This document shows, one piece after another, positions 1 to 6,838 of a DNA stretch of 38,924 nucleotides. The first letter of the stretch is position 1. Each line of letters begins with the position of its first letter. The DNA is from Streptomyces sp. TRM49041. Its GTDB lineage: Bacteria; Actinomycetota; Actinomycetes; Streptomycetales; Streptomycetaceae. Where the stretch lies: the NCBI RefSeq assembly GCF_008271805.1, contig NZ_VSRY01000083.1:1-38924 (forward strand), read 5' to 3'. The position numbers and the translations under genes are program-made. The notes below the pieces were generated by a model, which ran no database searches, had not been told where the DNA came from, and was given only the letters and a program-made list of their open reading frames with translations.

Positions 1-39
1 GCCGCCGAGCGTACGGACGGGGGAGTCCGATGTGGTCAC
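1..39 (-). CDS. start of a probable ABC transporter permease (cut by window edge)
   Basis: Three bases after the stop of the neighbouring iron-binding lipoprotein, a GTG opens a frame reading MTTSDSPVRTLGG that stays open to the window edge. In this family a ferric-type binding protein is usually followed by its inner-membrane permease, so a coupled permease start is the natural reading. Only 13 codons are visible, so the family cannot be confirmed. The close spacing, not sequence similarity, is the main evidence. Confidence 0.4.
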   Translation of the reverse strand, partial: MTTSDSPVRTLGG

Positions 40-42
40 GGG

Positions 43-1059
43 TCAGACCAGTCCGACGTCCTGGAGCATGGCCAGTGTCTCCTTGAGCGACTCCAGCTTG
101 CCCAGGTCGATCTCGGGTGCCTGCAGCGAGTCCAGCGACGGCAGCCCCTCGGCGGCGGGGACGCCCGCGGCGAGCGGGTACTCCTTGGTCTCGTCGGCGA
201 AGTACTTCTGCGCGTCGGCCGACAGGAAGAAGTCGACGGCCTTCTGCGCGTACGCGCTCTGCTTGTCGTCCGCGCCCTTGACGAGGCCGACACCCGCGAC
301 GTTCACCAGGCCGCCCGGGTCGCCGTTCGGCAGGAAGTGGACCTTCGCGGTGAGCTTGTCCGCCCCCTCCTCGGCGGCCTTCTCGTACCAGTAGTAGTGG
401 TTGATCAGGCCGACGGAGACCTCGCCGGAGTCGGCGGCGTTCAGCACGTCGGTGTTCTTGTCGTACGCCTTGGGGCTGTTGGCCTTCAGGCCCTTGAGCC
501 AGGTGCGGGTCGCGTCGTCGCCCTCCAGCACGCGCATGCCGGTGACGAACGCCTGGAAGGAGGCGTTGGCGGGGGCGTAGCCCACCTTGCCCTTCCACTC
601 CGGCTTCACCAGCTCGTGGACGCTGTCCGGCGGAGTGGGCACCTGGCCCGGGTGGTACGCGAGGACGCGGACCCGGCCGCTGACGCCGACCCAGTCGCCG
701 GCGGCGCCGCGGTGGGCGGGCGTGACCTTCTCCAGGGACGTCTGCGGCAGGGCGTTCAGGCGGCCCTCCTTCGACAGGGCGCCGAGCGCGCCGGCGTCCT
801 GTGACAGGAACAGGCCGGCCTTGGTCTTGTCGCCCTCCTCGAGGATCTGCGCGGACAGCTCGGCGCTGCCCCCGTAGCGCACCTCGACGGTCGTGCCGAG
901 GTGCTTCTCCAGCTTCTCGATGAGCGGCTTGACGAGGTTCTCGTTCCGGCCGGAGTAGATGACGAGCCCGGCGGGGTCGCTGCTGCACGCTCCGAGGAGC
1001 GGAAGGAGCAGACCGGCCGCGGCGACGGCGGCGAGGCGAGCCAAGGGACGGCGGCGCAT
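43..1059 (-). CDS. ferric iron ABC transporter substrate-binding lipoprotein
   Basis: This 338-residue protein is an extracellular solute-binding lipoprotein of the ferric-iron (FbpA/FutA) type. It has an arginine-rich start, a hydrophobic signal segment and a lipobox ending LLGAC, so Cys25 is the likely lipidated residue. The mature part begins LVIYSGRNENLV, typical of FbpA-like proteins. An HYYWYEK segment supplies adjacent tyrosines like those that bind iron in the family. The ATG at 1059 is preceded by a GGAAGG ribosome site. An iron box lies about 50 bases upstream, so repression by iron through a DmdR/IdeR-type regulator is expected. A probable permease start follows at the window edge. 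A thiamine- or phosphonate-type ligand is possible from sequence alone, but the iron box favours iron. Confidence 0.88.
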   Translation of the reverse strand: MRRRPLARLAAVAAAGLLLPLLGACSSDPAGLVIYSGRNENLVKPLIEKLEKHLGTTVEVRYGGSAELSAQILEEGDKTKAGLFLSQDAGALGALSKEGRLNALPQTSLEKVTPAHRGAAGDWVGVSGRVRVLAYHPGQVPTPPDSVHELVKPEWKGKVGYAPANASFQAFVTGMRVLEGDDATRTWLKGLKANSPKAYDKNTDVLNAADSGEVSVGLINHYYWYEKAAEEGADKLTAKVHFLPNGDPGGLVNVAGVGLVKGADDKQSAYAQKAVDFFLSADAQKYFADETKEYPLAAGVPAAEGLPSLDSLQAPEIDLGKLESLKETLAMLQDVGLV

Positions 1060-1109
1060 GAGAGCCTTCCTGACGCAAAATGATCGGTGACCTGTGAACG
1101 TCTAATGAA

Positions 1110-1128
1110 TAAGGTAAACCTAACCTCA
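1110..1128 (-). promoter_or_regulatory. iron box (DmdR/IdeR-type operator) for the binding protein gene
   Basis: The 19-base stretch containing AAGGTAAACCTAACCT matches the actinobacterial iron box (inverted TTAGG...CCTAA type) at about 15 of 19 positions when read against the consensus reverse complement. It sits 51-69 bases upstream of the lipoprotein ATG in an unusually AT-rich patch. The match was made by eye. Confidence 0.65.
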
Positions 1129-1217
1129 CCGTCAACATCAAGGCGATAACGGAAGGGGTGCACGATCGGCCCTGTGCTTCCCTGTAGCCGTTCCGTGACT
1201 TTTCCGTGCCTTTTCAG

Positions 1218-1236
1218 CCAGGTAAGGCTTGCCTAA
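1218..1236 (+). promoter_or_regulatory. iron box overlapping the promoter of the adenylation/acyltransferase gene
   Basis: AGGTAAGGCTTGCCTAA fits the iron-box palindrome at about 14 of 19 positions. It lies directly before the GTG start at 1246. A possible -10 element (TAAGAT, 1234-1239) overlaps its right end, which would put the transcription start at or next to the GTG and give a leaderless message. A repressor bound here would block RNA polymerase directly. Confidence 0.68.
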
Positions 1237-1245
1237 GATTCGCTC

Positions 1246-3933
1246 GTGCCTCCCCTCGACCTGCTCTCGGACGTCCGAGCCGCCGTCCCCTTCGTCCATC
1301 GGCTCTCCGCGTTCGGCGAGCGCACCGCCCTGCTCACCCGCGACGGGCGGCTGACCTACCGCGAACTCGCCGAGCGGGTGGCGCGTACCGCCGAGCGCCT
1401 CGGCCCGCACCGGCGCCTCGTTCTGCTCGCGGGCGCCAACACCACCGACGCCCTCGTCGTCTACCTCGCCGCCCTCGCCGCCGGACACCCCGTGCTGCTC
1501 GTGCCCGGCGACCACCCCGAGGCCCTTCGCGCCCTCACCGCCGCCTACGACCCGGACGTCGTCGCCCGCCCCGGCGCCGACGGCGGCTGGACGCTCGACG
1601 AGCGGCGCGCCACCACCGCGCACACCCTCCACCCGGACCTCGCCCTGCTCCTCAGCACCTCCGGCTCCACCGGTTCGCCCAAGCTGGTCCGGCTCTCCGG
1701 CGCCAACCTCCAGGCCAACGCCGAGGCCATCGCGCGCTACCTGGACATCCGCCCCGACGACCGCGCCGCCACCACCCTGCCCCCGCACTACTGCTACGGG
1801 CTCTCGGTCGTCAACAGCCACCTGCTCAGCGGCGCCGGGATCGTCCTCACCGATCTGTCCGTCGCCGACGCCTGCTTCTGGGACCTGTTCCGCGCCACCC
1901 GCGCCACCTCCTTCGCCGGAGTCCCGTACACCTTCGACCTGCTCGACCGCACCGGCTTCGCCACCATGGACCTGCCCCACCTGCGGTACGTCACCCAGGC
2001 CGGCGGCCGGCTGGCCCCCGAGCGGGTCACCCGCTACGCCGAGCTCGGCCGCGGCCGCGGCTGGGACCTGTACGTCATGTACGGCCAGACCGAGGCCACC
2101 GCCCGCATGGCGTACCTCCCGCCCGACCTTGCGCGGACGCACCCTCAGGCCATAGGCGTCCCCGTGCCCGGCGGCTCCTTCACGCTCCGGCCGCACCCCG
2201 ACTGGCCCGAGCCCGACACCGGCGAGCTCGTCTACACAGGCCCGAACGTCATGCTCGGCTACGCCGAGACCCCCGCCGACCTCGCCCTGGGACGCACCGT
2301 CGACGAACTGCGCACCGGCGACATCGGCCGGGTCACCCGCGACACCTCCGGGGGAGAGCCGCTGTACGAGGTCGTCGGCCGCGTGAGCCGGTTCGTGAAG
2401 CTGCTCGGACTCCGCATCGACCCGCAGCGCGTCGAGTCGGCGCTCGCCGGTCACGGCATCGCCGCCGTCGCCGCGGGCACCGACGACACCCTGGTCGTCG
2501 CCGTGACCGGCTCCCCGGACCCGGACCCCGGCGCCGTACGCGAGGTGGTCACCGCCGCCTCGGGGCTGCCGCCGCACGCCGTCCAGGTCCACGTCCTCGC
2601 CGAGCTGCCCCGGCTGGCCAGCGGAAAGCCCGACTACCCGGCCGTCCGGGCCATGGCCGTCCCACGCACCGCGGAGACCGCCGCGCGGGGCGGCGCCGGA
2701 GTGCCCGAGCTGTGCCGGCTGTACGCCGGGATACTCGGCCGGCAGGACGTCACCGAGGACAGCACCTTCACCGGCCTGGGCGGCGACTCCCTCTCGTACG
2801 TCGAGATGTCCCTCAATCTGGAGGAGGCACTCGGCCATCTCCCCGCCGGCTGGCACACCCTGACGATCGGCGAGCTGCACCGGCGGGCCGCGGAGCAGGG
2901 AGCGCCCACGGAAGCGCCGTGCCCCACGGCCCCCCGCCGCCGCCCCTTCGGCCTCCGCCTCCCCCCGGCACCCGGCCGGGCGCCCGGCCGCCCCGCGCCC
3001 CGCCGGATCGAGACGGGCATCGCCCTGCGCGCCCTGGCGATCTTCGTGATCGTCGGCTCGCACATTCCCGTGTTCCACATCAAGGGCGGCGCCCATCTGC
3101 TGCTCGCCGTCGCCGGGTTCAATCTCGCCCGCTTCCACCTGACGTCGGCCGGACGCCGCGCGCGCGTCCACCACCTGCGACGCAGCGTCGCGCGCGTCGT
3201 CGTCCCGAGCGTCGTCTGGATCGCCCTCGCCTATCTCGCCACCGACGACTACCGGCTCGCGACGGTCTTCCTGTTCGAGTCGTTCCTGCCGCCGCGAGAG
3301 GGCCATCTGGCGGCGTTCTGGTTCGTCGAGTCCCTCGTCTTCGTCCTGCTCACCGTCATCGCCCTGCTGGCCGTGCCCGCCGTCGACCGGCTGGAGCGCC
3401 GCTTCCCGTTCGGGCTGCCCATGGCTCTCACGGCGCTCTGGCTCGTCACCCGCTACGACCTGTTGGGCCTGCGGGAGTACACCCATCTGCCGTCGGCGGT
3501 CGTCATACCGTGGCTGTTCGCCCTCGGCTGGGCCGCCGCCAAGGCCACCGGCGTACGGCAGCAGCTGCTGGTCACCGCCGCCGCCGTCGTCACCGTGCCC
3601 GGGCTCTTCCCGGACGAGCCCGCCCGCGAGCTGTTCATCGTGGCGGGCTTCGCCCTGCTGGTGTGGGTGCCCACCCTGCCCAGCACCCCGCTCCTCAACC
3701 GGCTGGCCGGGGCGCTTGCGGGCAGCTCGCTGTACATCTACCTGACGCACTGGCAGGTCTTCCCGAGGATCGACCAGATCTCCGGGTGGCTCGCGCTGCT
3801 CGCCTCCCTCGCGGCCGGTGTCGCGTACGCCAGGGTGTCCGCCCGCGCGGGCCGTGCCCTGAAGGGCCGGCTCGGCGCGCCCCGGCCGAGGTCGTCCAGC
3901 CCTTCGGGCGGTGCGGGCCCAGGATTGTCCTGA
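1246..3933 (+). CDS. adenylation domain - carrier protein - membrane acyltransferase fusion
   Basis: An 895-residue single-module enzyme without a condensation domain. Residues about 20-470 are an AMP-binding adenylation domain: the TSGSTGSPK loop, YGQTEA, RTGDIGR, the FVKLLGLRID hinge region and the A10-type SGKPDY motif are all present. Residues about 485-560 are a carrier domain with the phosphopantetheine serine in LGGDSLS. A proline/arginine-rich linker leads to a polytopic membrane part (about 590-870) resembling acyltransferase-3 proteins: an LRALAIFVIVGSH start with the family's Arg and His, and LYIYLTHWQVF near the end. Known chemistry predicts activation of an acid, loading on the carrier, and transfer across or onto a membrane acceptor, comparable to DltA/DltC/DltB in one chain. 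The acid and acceptor cannot be read from sequence. GTG 1246 is chosen because the promoter and iron box end just before it. Confidence 0.88.
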   Translation: MPPLDLLSDVRAAVPFVHRLSAFGERTALLTRDGRLTYRELAERVARTAERLGPHRRLVLLAGANTTDALVVYLAALAAGHPVLLVPGDHPEALRALTAAYDPDVVARPGADGGWTLDERRATTAHTLHPDLALLLSTSGSTGSPKLVRLSGANLQANAEAIARYLDIRPDDRAATTLPPHYCYGLSVVNSHLLSGAGIVLTDLSVADACFWDLFRATRATSFAGVPYTFDLLDRTGFATMDLPHLRYVTQAGGRLAPERVTRYAELGRGRGWDLYVMYGQTEATARMAYLPPDLARTHPQAIGVPVPGGSFTLRPHPDWPEPDTGELVYTGPNVMLGYAETPADLALGRTVDELRTGDIGRVTRDTSGGEPLYEVVGRVSRFVKLLGLRIDPQRVESALAGHGIAAVAAGTDDTLVVAVTGSPDPDPGAVREVVTAASGLPPHAVQVHVLAELPRLASGKPDYPAVRAMAVPRTAETAARGGAGVPELCRLYAGILGRQDVTEDSTFTGLGGDSLSYVEMSLNLEEALGHLPAGWHTLTIGELHRRAAEQGAPTEAPCPTAPRRRPFGLRLPPAPGRAPGRPAPRRIETGIALRALAIFVIVGSHIPVFHIKGGAHLLLAVAGFNLARFHLTSAGRRARVHHLRRSVARVVVPSVVWIALAYLATDDYRLATVFLFESFLPPREGHLAAFWFVESLVFVLLTVIALLAVPAVDRLERRFPFGLPMALTALWLVTRYDLLGLREYTHLPSAVVIPWLFALGWAAAKATGVRQQLLVTAAAVVTVPGLFPDEPARELFIVAGFALLVWVPTLPSTPLLNRLAGALAGSSLYIYLTHWQVFPRIDQISGWLALLASLAAGVAYARVSARAGRALKGRLGAPRPRSSSPSGGAGPGLS

Positions 3934-3971
3934 AGCGGCCCCTCCACCCGTCCGGGCGGGCGTTCAGGTGT

Positions 3972-5120
3972 TCAGACGGCGGTCGGGGACGGCACCGCGC
4001 GCAGCATCCCGCCCCGCTCCGGCGGGTCCGGCAGGACGCGCACGCCGAAGCCGCGGCTCACGCGGTCGAGCGTCGCCCGGAGCCAGTCGCGCTCCTCGTC
4101 CGACGCGTGCTCCAGCCGCAGCCGCCGCGCCCGTACGGGGGCCATCCGCAGGTCCGCCAGGACGCCCGTGCCGGGCCGCACCGTCGCGAAGTACAGCAGC
4201 CGGAGGTCGTCCCGGTACTCCTCGTAGCCGGTGATCCCCTCATAGTCGTCGACGAAGTCGCCGCAGCCGTAGAGGATCAGCTTCCCCCGGTACGACTCCA
4301 GCGGGCGGGGGTGGTGCGACGAGTGGCCGTGCACCAGGTCCACGCCGCCGTCGATCAGCGCGTGCGCGAACCGCACCTGGTCACGGGGTACGCCGTACCC
4401 CCAGTTGGAACCCCAGTGCACGGAGACGACCGCGACATCGCCCGGCCGCCGCGTCTCCCGGACGCGCCGTGCGACGGATTCGGCGGCGGCCTCGGTCGCC
4501 CGGGGGACGACGTCGACGCCGGGGGCGCCGGGCGTGGCCGCCCACTCCTCGGGGACACCGCTGGACGGCATCCCGAACGCGAACACCAGCACCCGCCGCC
4601 CGTCCGCCGCCCCGTCCCGTACGGGTACGACGGCGGGGCGCCGCGCCTCCGCCAGGTCCCGGCCCGCGCCCACCGTTCGCAGGCCCGCGCCGGCCAGCGC
4701 GTCCAGCGTCTCCAGGAGGCCCCGGCGGCCGAAGTCCAGGACATGGTTGTTGGCCAGGACACACACGTCGGGGCGGGCGGCCGCCAGACACGCCAGGTTC
4801 TCCGGGGCCATCCGGTAGTGCACGGCCTTGCCCACGGCGACGTCGTCGCTGCGGGTCACGCTCGTCTCCAGGTTCACCACGCGCACATCGGGCGCCACCT
4901 CGTCGAGCAGTGGCAGCGCCACACCCCAGGGCCAGGAGGGGACGGCCGGACGCGGGACACGGCCGTTCATGCCCTCGGCGAGCGCCACATAGGTGCGGGC
5001 GTCGCGGACGTACTCCTCCCACAGGGTCGGGTCACCGGGGTGGGGCAGGATCTGGTCGACTCCGCGCCCGAGCATCACATCGCCGCAGAGTGCCAGGGTC
5101 ACCGTCGCTTCCCCGCGCAT
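3972..5120 (-). CDS. CapA-family metallophosphatase (PGA_cap type)
   Basis: A 382-residue protein of the CapA/PGA_cap branch of the calcineurin-like metallophosphatases. It shows the family blocks in order: GDVMLGRG near the N-terminus, VVNLETSVT, LANNHVLDFG, VSVHWGSNWGYG, the metal-binding GHSSHH, and LILYGCGDFVDDY. CapA relatives act in poly-gamma-glutamate handling, but most actinobacterial members have unknown substrates. The frame is open further upstream, to 5372, but that stretch is low-complexity. The ATG at 5120 has a GGAGG site 4-5 bases away and the family block begins soon after it. No signal peptide is visible, so the product is probably cytosolic. The gene is convergent with the acyltransferase fusion. 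Confidence 0.87.
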   Translation of the reverse strand: MRGEATVTLALCGDVMLGRGVDQILPHPGDPTLWEEYVRDARTYVALAEGMNGRVPRPAVPSWPWGVALPLLDEVAPDVRVVNLETSVTRSDDVAVGKAVHYRMAPENLACLAAARPDVCVLANNHVLDFGRRGLLETLDALAGAGLRTVGAGRDLAEARRPAVVPVRDGAADGRRVLVFAFGMPSSGVPEEWAATPGAPGVDVVPRATEAAAESVARRVRETRRPGDVAVVSVHWGSNWGYGVPRDQVRFAHALIDGGVDLVHGHSSHHPRPLESYRGKLILYGCGDFVDDYEGITGYEEYRDDLRLLYFATVRPGTGVLADLRMAPVRARRLRLEHASDEERDWLRATLDRVSRGFGVRVLPDPPERGGMLRAVPSPTAV

Positions 5121-5483
5121 GCCTCCACGGTAGTTCGCCGCGGGCCCGGCCGAAGCCCGCACGACTGTCTTCGAGGTGGGACCGTCCTCAGCGGGCCAGG
5201 CACAGGTCGTCGGGAGCAAGTGCCGGCACGCCGTCGCCCCGGCCACCGTCGACTTCGACTTCGACTTCGACTTCGGCGGGATCAGCCGGGCGGCGGACGC
5301 CGTCCCGCACAGCGAGACCGTACGGATCGTCCGCGGCCGGTGCCTCCAGGAGGCCGCTCCCGTCGGTGTCATGGTGCTGTCCGTTCGCCCCGCGGGTCAA
5401 CGCCATCGCCGTACGGCAGCAGTCGCCCGCGGCGATCTGACCGGGCCGCCGGGCGCGCGGCCACCAGACGTGCGAACTGGTGA
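5121..5483. other. intergenic stretch, no convincing gene
   Basis: This gap holds frames open on both strands, including one of 111 codons from 5176 on the plus strand, but none has a recognisable domain or a good start. It contains a short hexanucleotide repeat (5251-5274) and leads into the promoter at 5484. I see no gene here. Confidence 0.5.
5251..5274. repeat. (GACTTC)4 hexanucleotide repeat
   Basis: Four perfect tandem copies of GACTTC, flanked on the left by a partial GTC. In the one plausible plus frame this would read alternating Asp-Phe, which does not look like a real protein. Probably a replication-slippage tract. Confidence 0.9.
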
Positions 5484-5512
5484 TCGACCGCCGGGCGTTC
5501 GCCCGCTATGAT
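5484..5512 (+). promoter_or_regulatory. sigma-70/HrdB-type promoter directly before the tRNA-like RNA
   Basis: TCGACC (5484-5489), a 17-base spacer and TATGAT (5507-5512) make a good vegetative promoter. The predicted start, about 7 bases after the -10, falls on 5519-5520, exactly where the tRNA-like fold begins. The RNA would therefore start without a 5' leader, unlike most tRNA precursors. Confidence 0.6.
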
Positions 5513-5519
5513 CACTCCC

Positions 5520-5598
5520 GGCAAGGCTGTAGCGCAGAGGTCGTCGCGCCCACGCATCAAGCTGGAGGACGTCGGTTCGAATCCGACCGGTCTTGCCA
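5520..5598 (+). ncRNA. tRNA-like RNA with an extended acceptor stem and defective anticodon arm
   Basis: A 79-nt cloverleaf-like element. The ends pair for 10 bp (5520-5529 with 5588-5597, including G-U pairs) instead of the usual 7. U8 and A9 follow (5530-5531). The D arm is GCGC/GCGC around a 10-nt loop with A14 and the GG pair. A five-base variable region reads AGGAC. The T arm is a perfect 5-bp stem (5571-5575/5583-5587) around TTCGAAT. The discriminator is A5598; CCA is not encoded. The anticodon arm (5550-5565) forms only an imperfect stem with a bulged C and a 5-nt ATCAA loop, so no normal anticodon is presented. It could be a decayed tRNA, a regulatory leader, or a tRNA mimic. The promoter and intact tertiary-contact bases argue for an expressed, folded RNA. 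No tRNA identity can be assigned. Confidence 0.6.
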
Positions 5599-5623
5599 CC
5601 TTATTCATCGTGGAGAAGTCGAG

Positions 5624-5638
5624 CGCCGGGCACCGGCG
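5624..5638 (+). other. short hairpin between the tRNA-like RNA and the LRR gene
   Basis: CGCCGG and CCGGCG form a perfect 6-bp stem with a three-base GCA loop, 26 bases after the tRNA-like fold and 22 bases before the LRR start. There is no U-tract, so it may be a processing or stability element rather than a terminator. Transcription is likely to continue into the operon. Confidence 0.35.
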
Positions 5639-5659
5639 AAGGAAACCGGTGGAGTGGTG

Positions 5660-6838
5660 ATGACGCAGCACACCCCAGCCCCCAGGCTCCCGGCTCCGCC
5701 CGTGCAGGCGGTACCCACGCGCTGCCCGGCGATCGAGCATCCCGACATGCCCCTCGCCGACCCGGCCGCGCTCGACCCGCTGCTCGCGCGGCTGGCCTCC
5801 GGCGGCCCGGTCGACGCCGACGAGACGTTCCCGCTCGGCACCCTGCGCGCCGACGGCCGCGTCGACCTGTGCAAGCAGGGCCTCGGCCCGGTGGGCGCCG
5901 CCCGCATCCTGCCCGTCGCCGCGGCCTCCCCGCACGCCACGCACATCCTGCTCGGCACCAACGCCATCGGCGACGACGGCGCCCGCACCGTCGCCGACAC
6001 CCTGACCGACGGCCATGGCCTGCACACCCTCTACCTCGGCTGCAACCGCATCGGCCCCGACGGCGTCACCGCCCTCGCCGCCCGGCTCGCCTCCGACGAC
6101 ACCGTCCGCGCGCTGTGGCTCAAGCGGAACCCCATCGGCGACGACGGGGTACGCGCCCTCGCCGCGACCCTGCGCCGCAACACCGCGCTGCGCACCCTCG
6201 ACCTCGTCAACACCGGCCTCACCGCGGCCGGTCTGCGCGCCCTCCTGGCCGCGCTCACCGAGCGCGACCGCCCCGTGGAGCGGCTCTTCCTCGGCGGCAA
6301 CGGCCTCACCGCCGACACCGCGCCGCTCCTGGCCGCACTACTCCGCGACGCGGGCGTCCGCGAGCTGTATCTGCCGGCCAACCACCTCGGCGACGCAGGC
6401 GCGGCCCTCCTCGCCGAGGCCGCCGCCGACCCGGCCCGCCCGGTCCGGCTCGGCCTCGGCGGCAACGGTATCGGCCCCGCCGGAGCCCGCGCCCTCGCCG
6501 ACGCACTCGACGGCATCGAGGCCCTCGACCTGGGCCGCCCGATGTCCGAACGCAGCCTCGGCGCGCCCGCCAACGCCACCGGTGACGACGGCGCCGCCGC
6601 CCTCGCCGCCGCCCTCCCGGGCAGCCCCCTGCGCCGCCTGGAACTGCGCCACACCGGGCTCACCGGACGCGGCGCGAAGACGCTCCTCGCCGCCGTCCCC
6701 GACGGCTCGGCCCTGGAGTACGTGGGCCTGGGCCCGGGCCTGCCCCGCAGGGTGAAGCGCTCCTTCCAGCAGCGCCTGCGCCCCGCCACCCGGCCCGCGC
6801 ACCCCGATCTGCACGCGATAGGAAGTGTCTACCGGTGA
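5660..6838 (+). CDS. leucine-rich repeat protein (ribonuclease-inhibitor type)
   Basis: A 392-residue cytosolic protein built mainly of ribonuclease-inhibitor/NLR-type leucine-rich repeats, roughly residues 90-360. Repeat units look like LxxLYLGxNxIGxDGVxALAxxL, with about nine copies. There is no signal peptide, membrane segment or enzyme motif, so it is most likely a binding or sensing scaffold. The frame is open through the tRNA-like region, but the ATG at 5660 (or GTG 5657) has a GGAG site and avoids coding through the RNA fold. The stop overlaps the next start as GTGA, so translation is coupled to the ankyrin gene. It is the first gene of a four-gene operon. The partner it binds is unknown. 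Confidence 0.85.
   Translation: MTQHTPAPRLPAPPVQAVPTRCPAIEHPDMPLADPAALDPLLARLASGGPVDADETFPLGTLRADGRVDLCKQGLGPVGAARILPVAAASPHATHILLGTNAIGDDGARTVADTLTDGHGLHTLYLGCNRIGPDGVTALAARLASDDTVRALWLKRNPIGDDGVRALAATLRRNTALRTLDLVNTGLTAAGLRALLAALTERDRPVERLFLGGNGLTADTAPLLAALLRDAGVRELYLPANHLGDAGAALLAEAAADPARPVRLGLGGNGIGPAGARALADALDGIEALDLGRPMSERSLGAPANATGDDGAAALAAALPGSPLRRLELRHTGLTGRGAKTLLAAVPDGSALEYVGLGPGLPRRVKRSFQQRLRPATRPAHPDLHAIGSVYR

Noticed and set aside
1138..3750. Very long open frame on the minus strand opposite the adenylation/acyltransferase gene.
   Set aside because: It is the antisense shadow of the GC-rich coding frame; its protein is Gly/Arg/Asp-rich with no domain and no start signal.
5176..5511. 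Plus-strand 111-codon frame through the hexamer repeat.
   Set aside because: It has no ribosome site or domain, and it runs over the promoter of the tRNA-like RNA.
5520..5598. Calling a normal tRNA gene with anticodon CAA (Leu).
   Set aside because: That placement gives no pairing in the anticodon stem, and the acceptor helix has three extra pairs, so an ordinary tRNA call is not supported.
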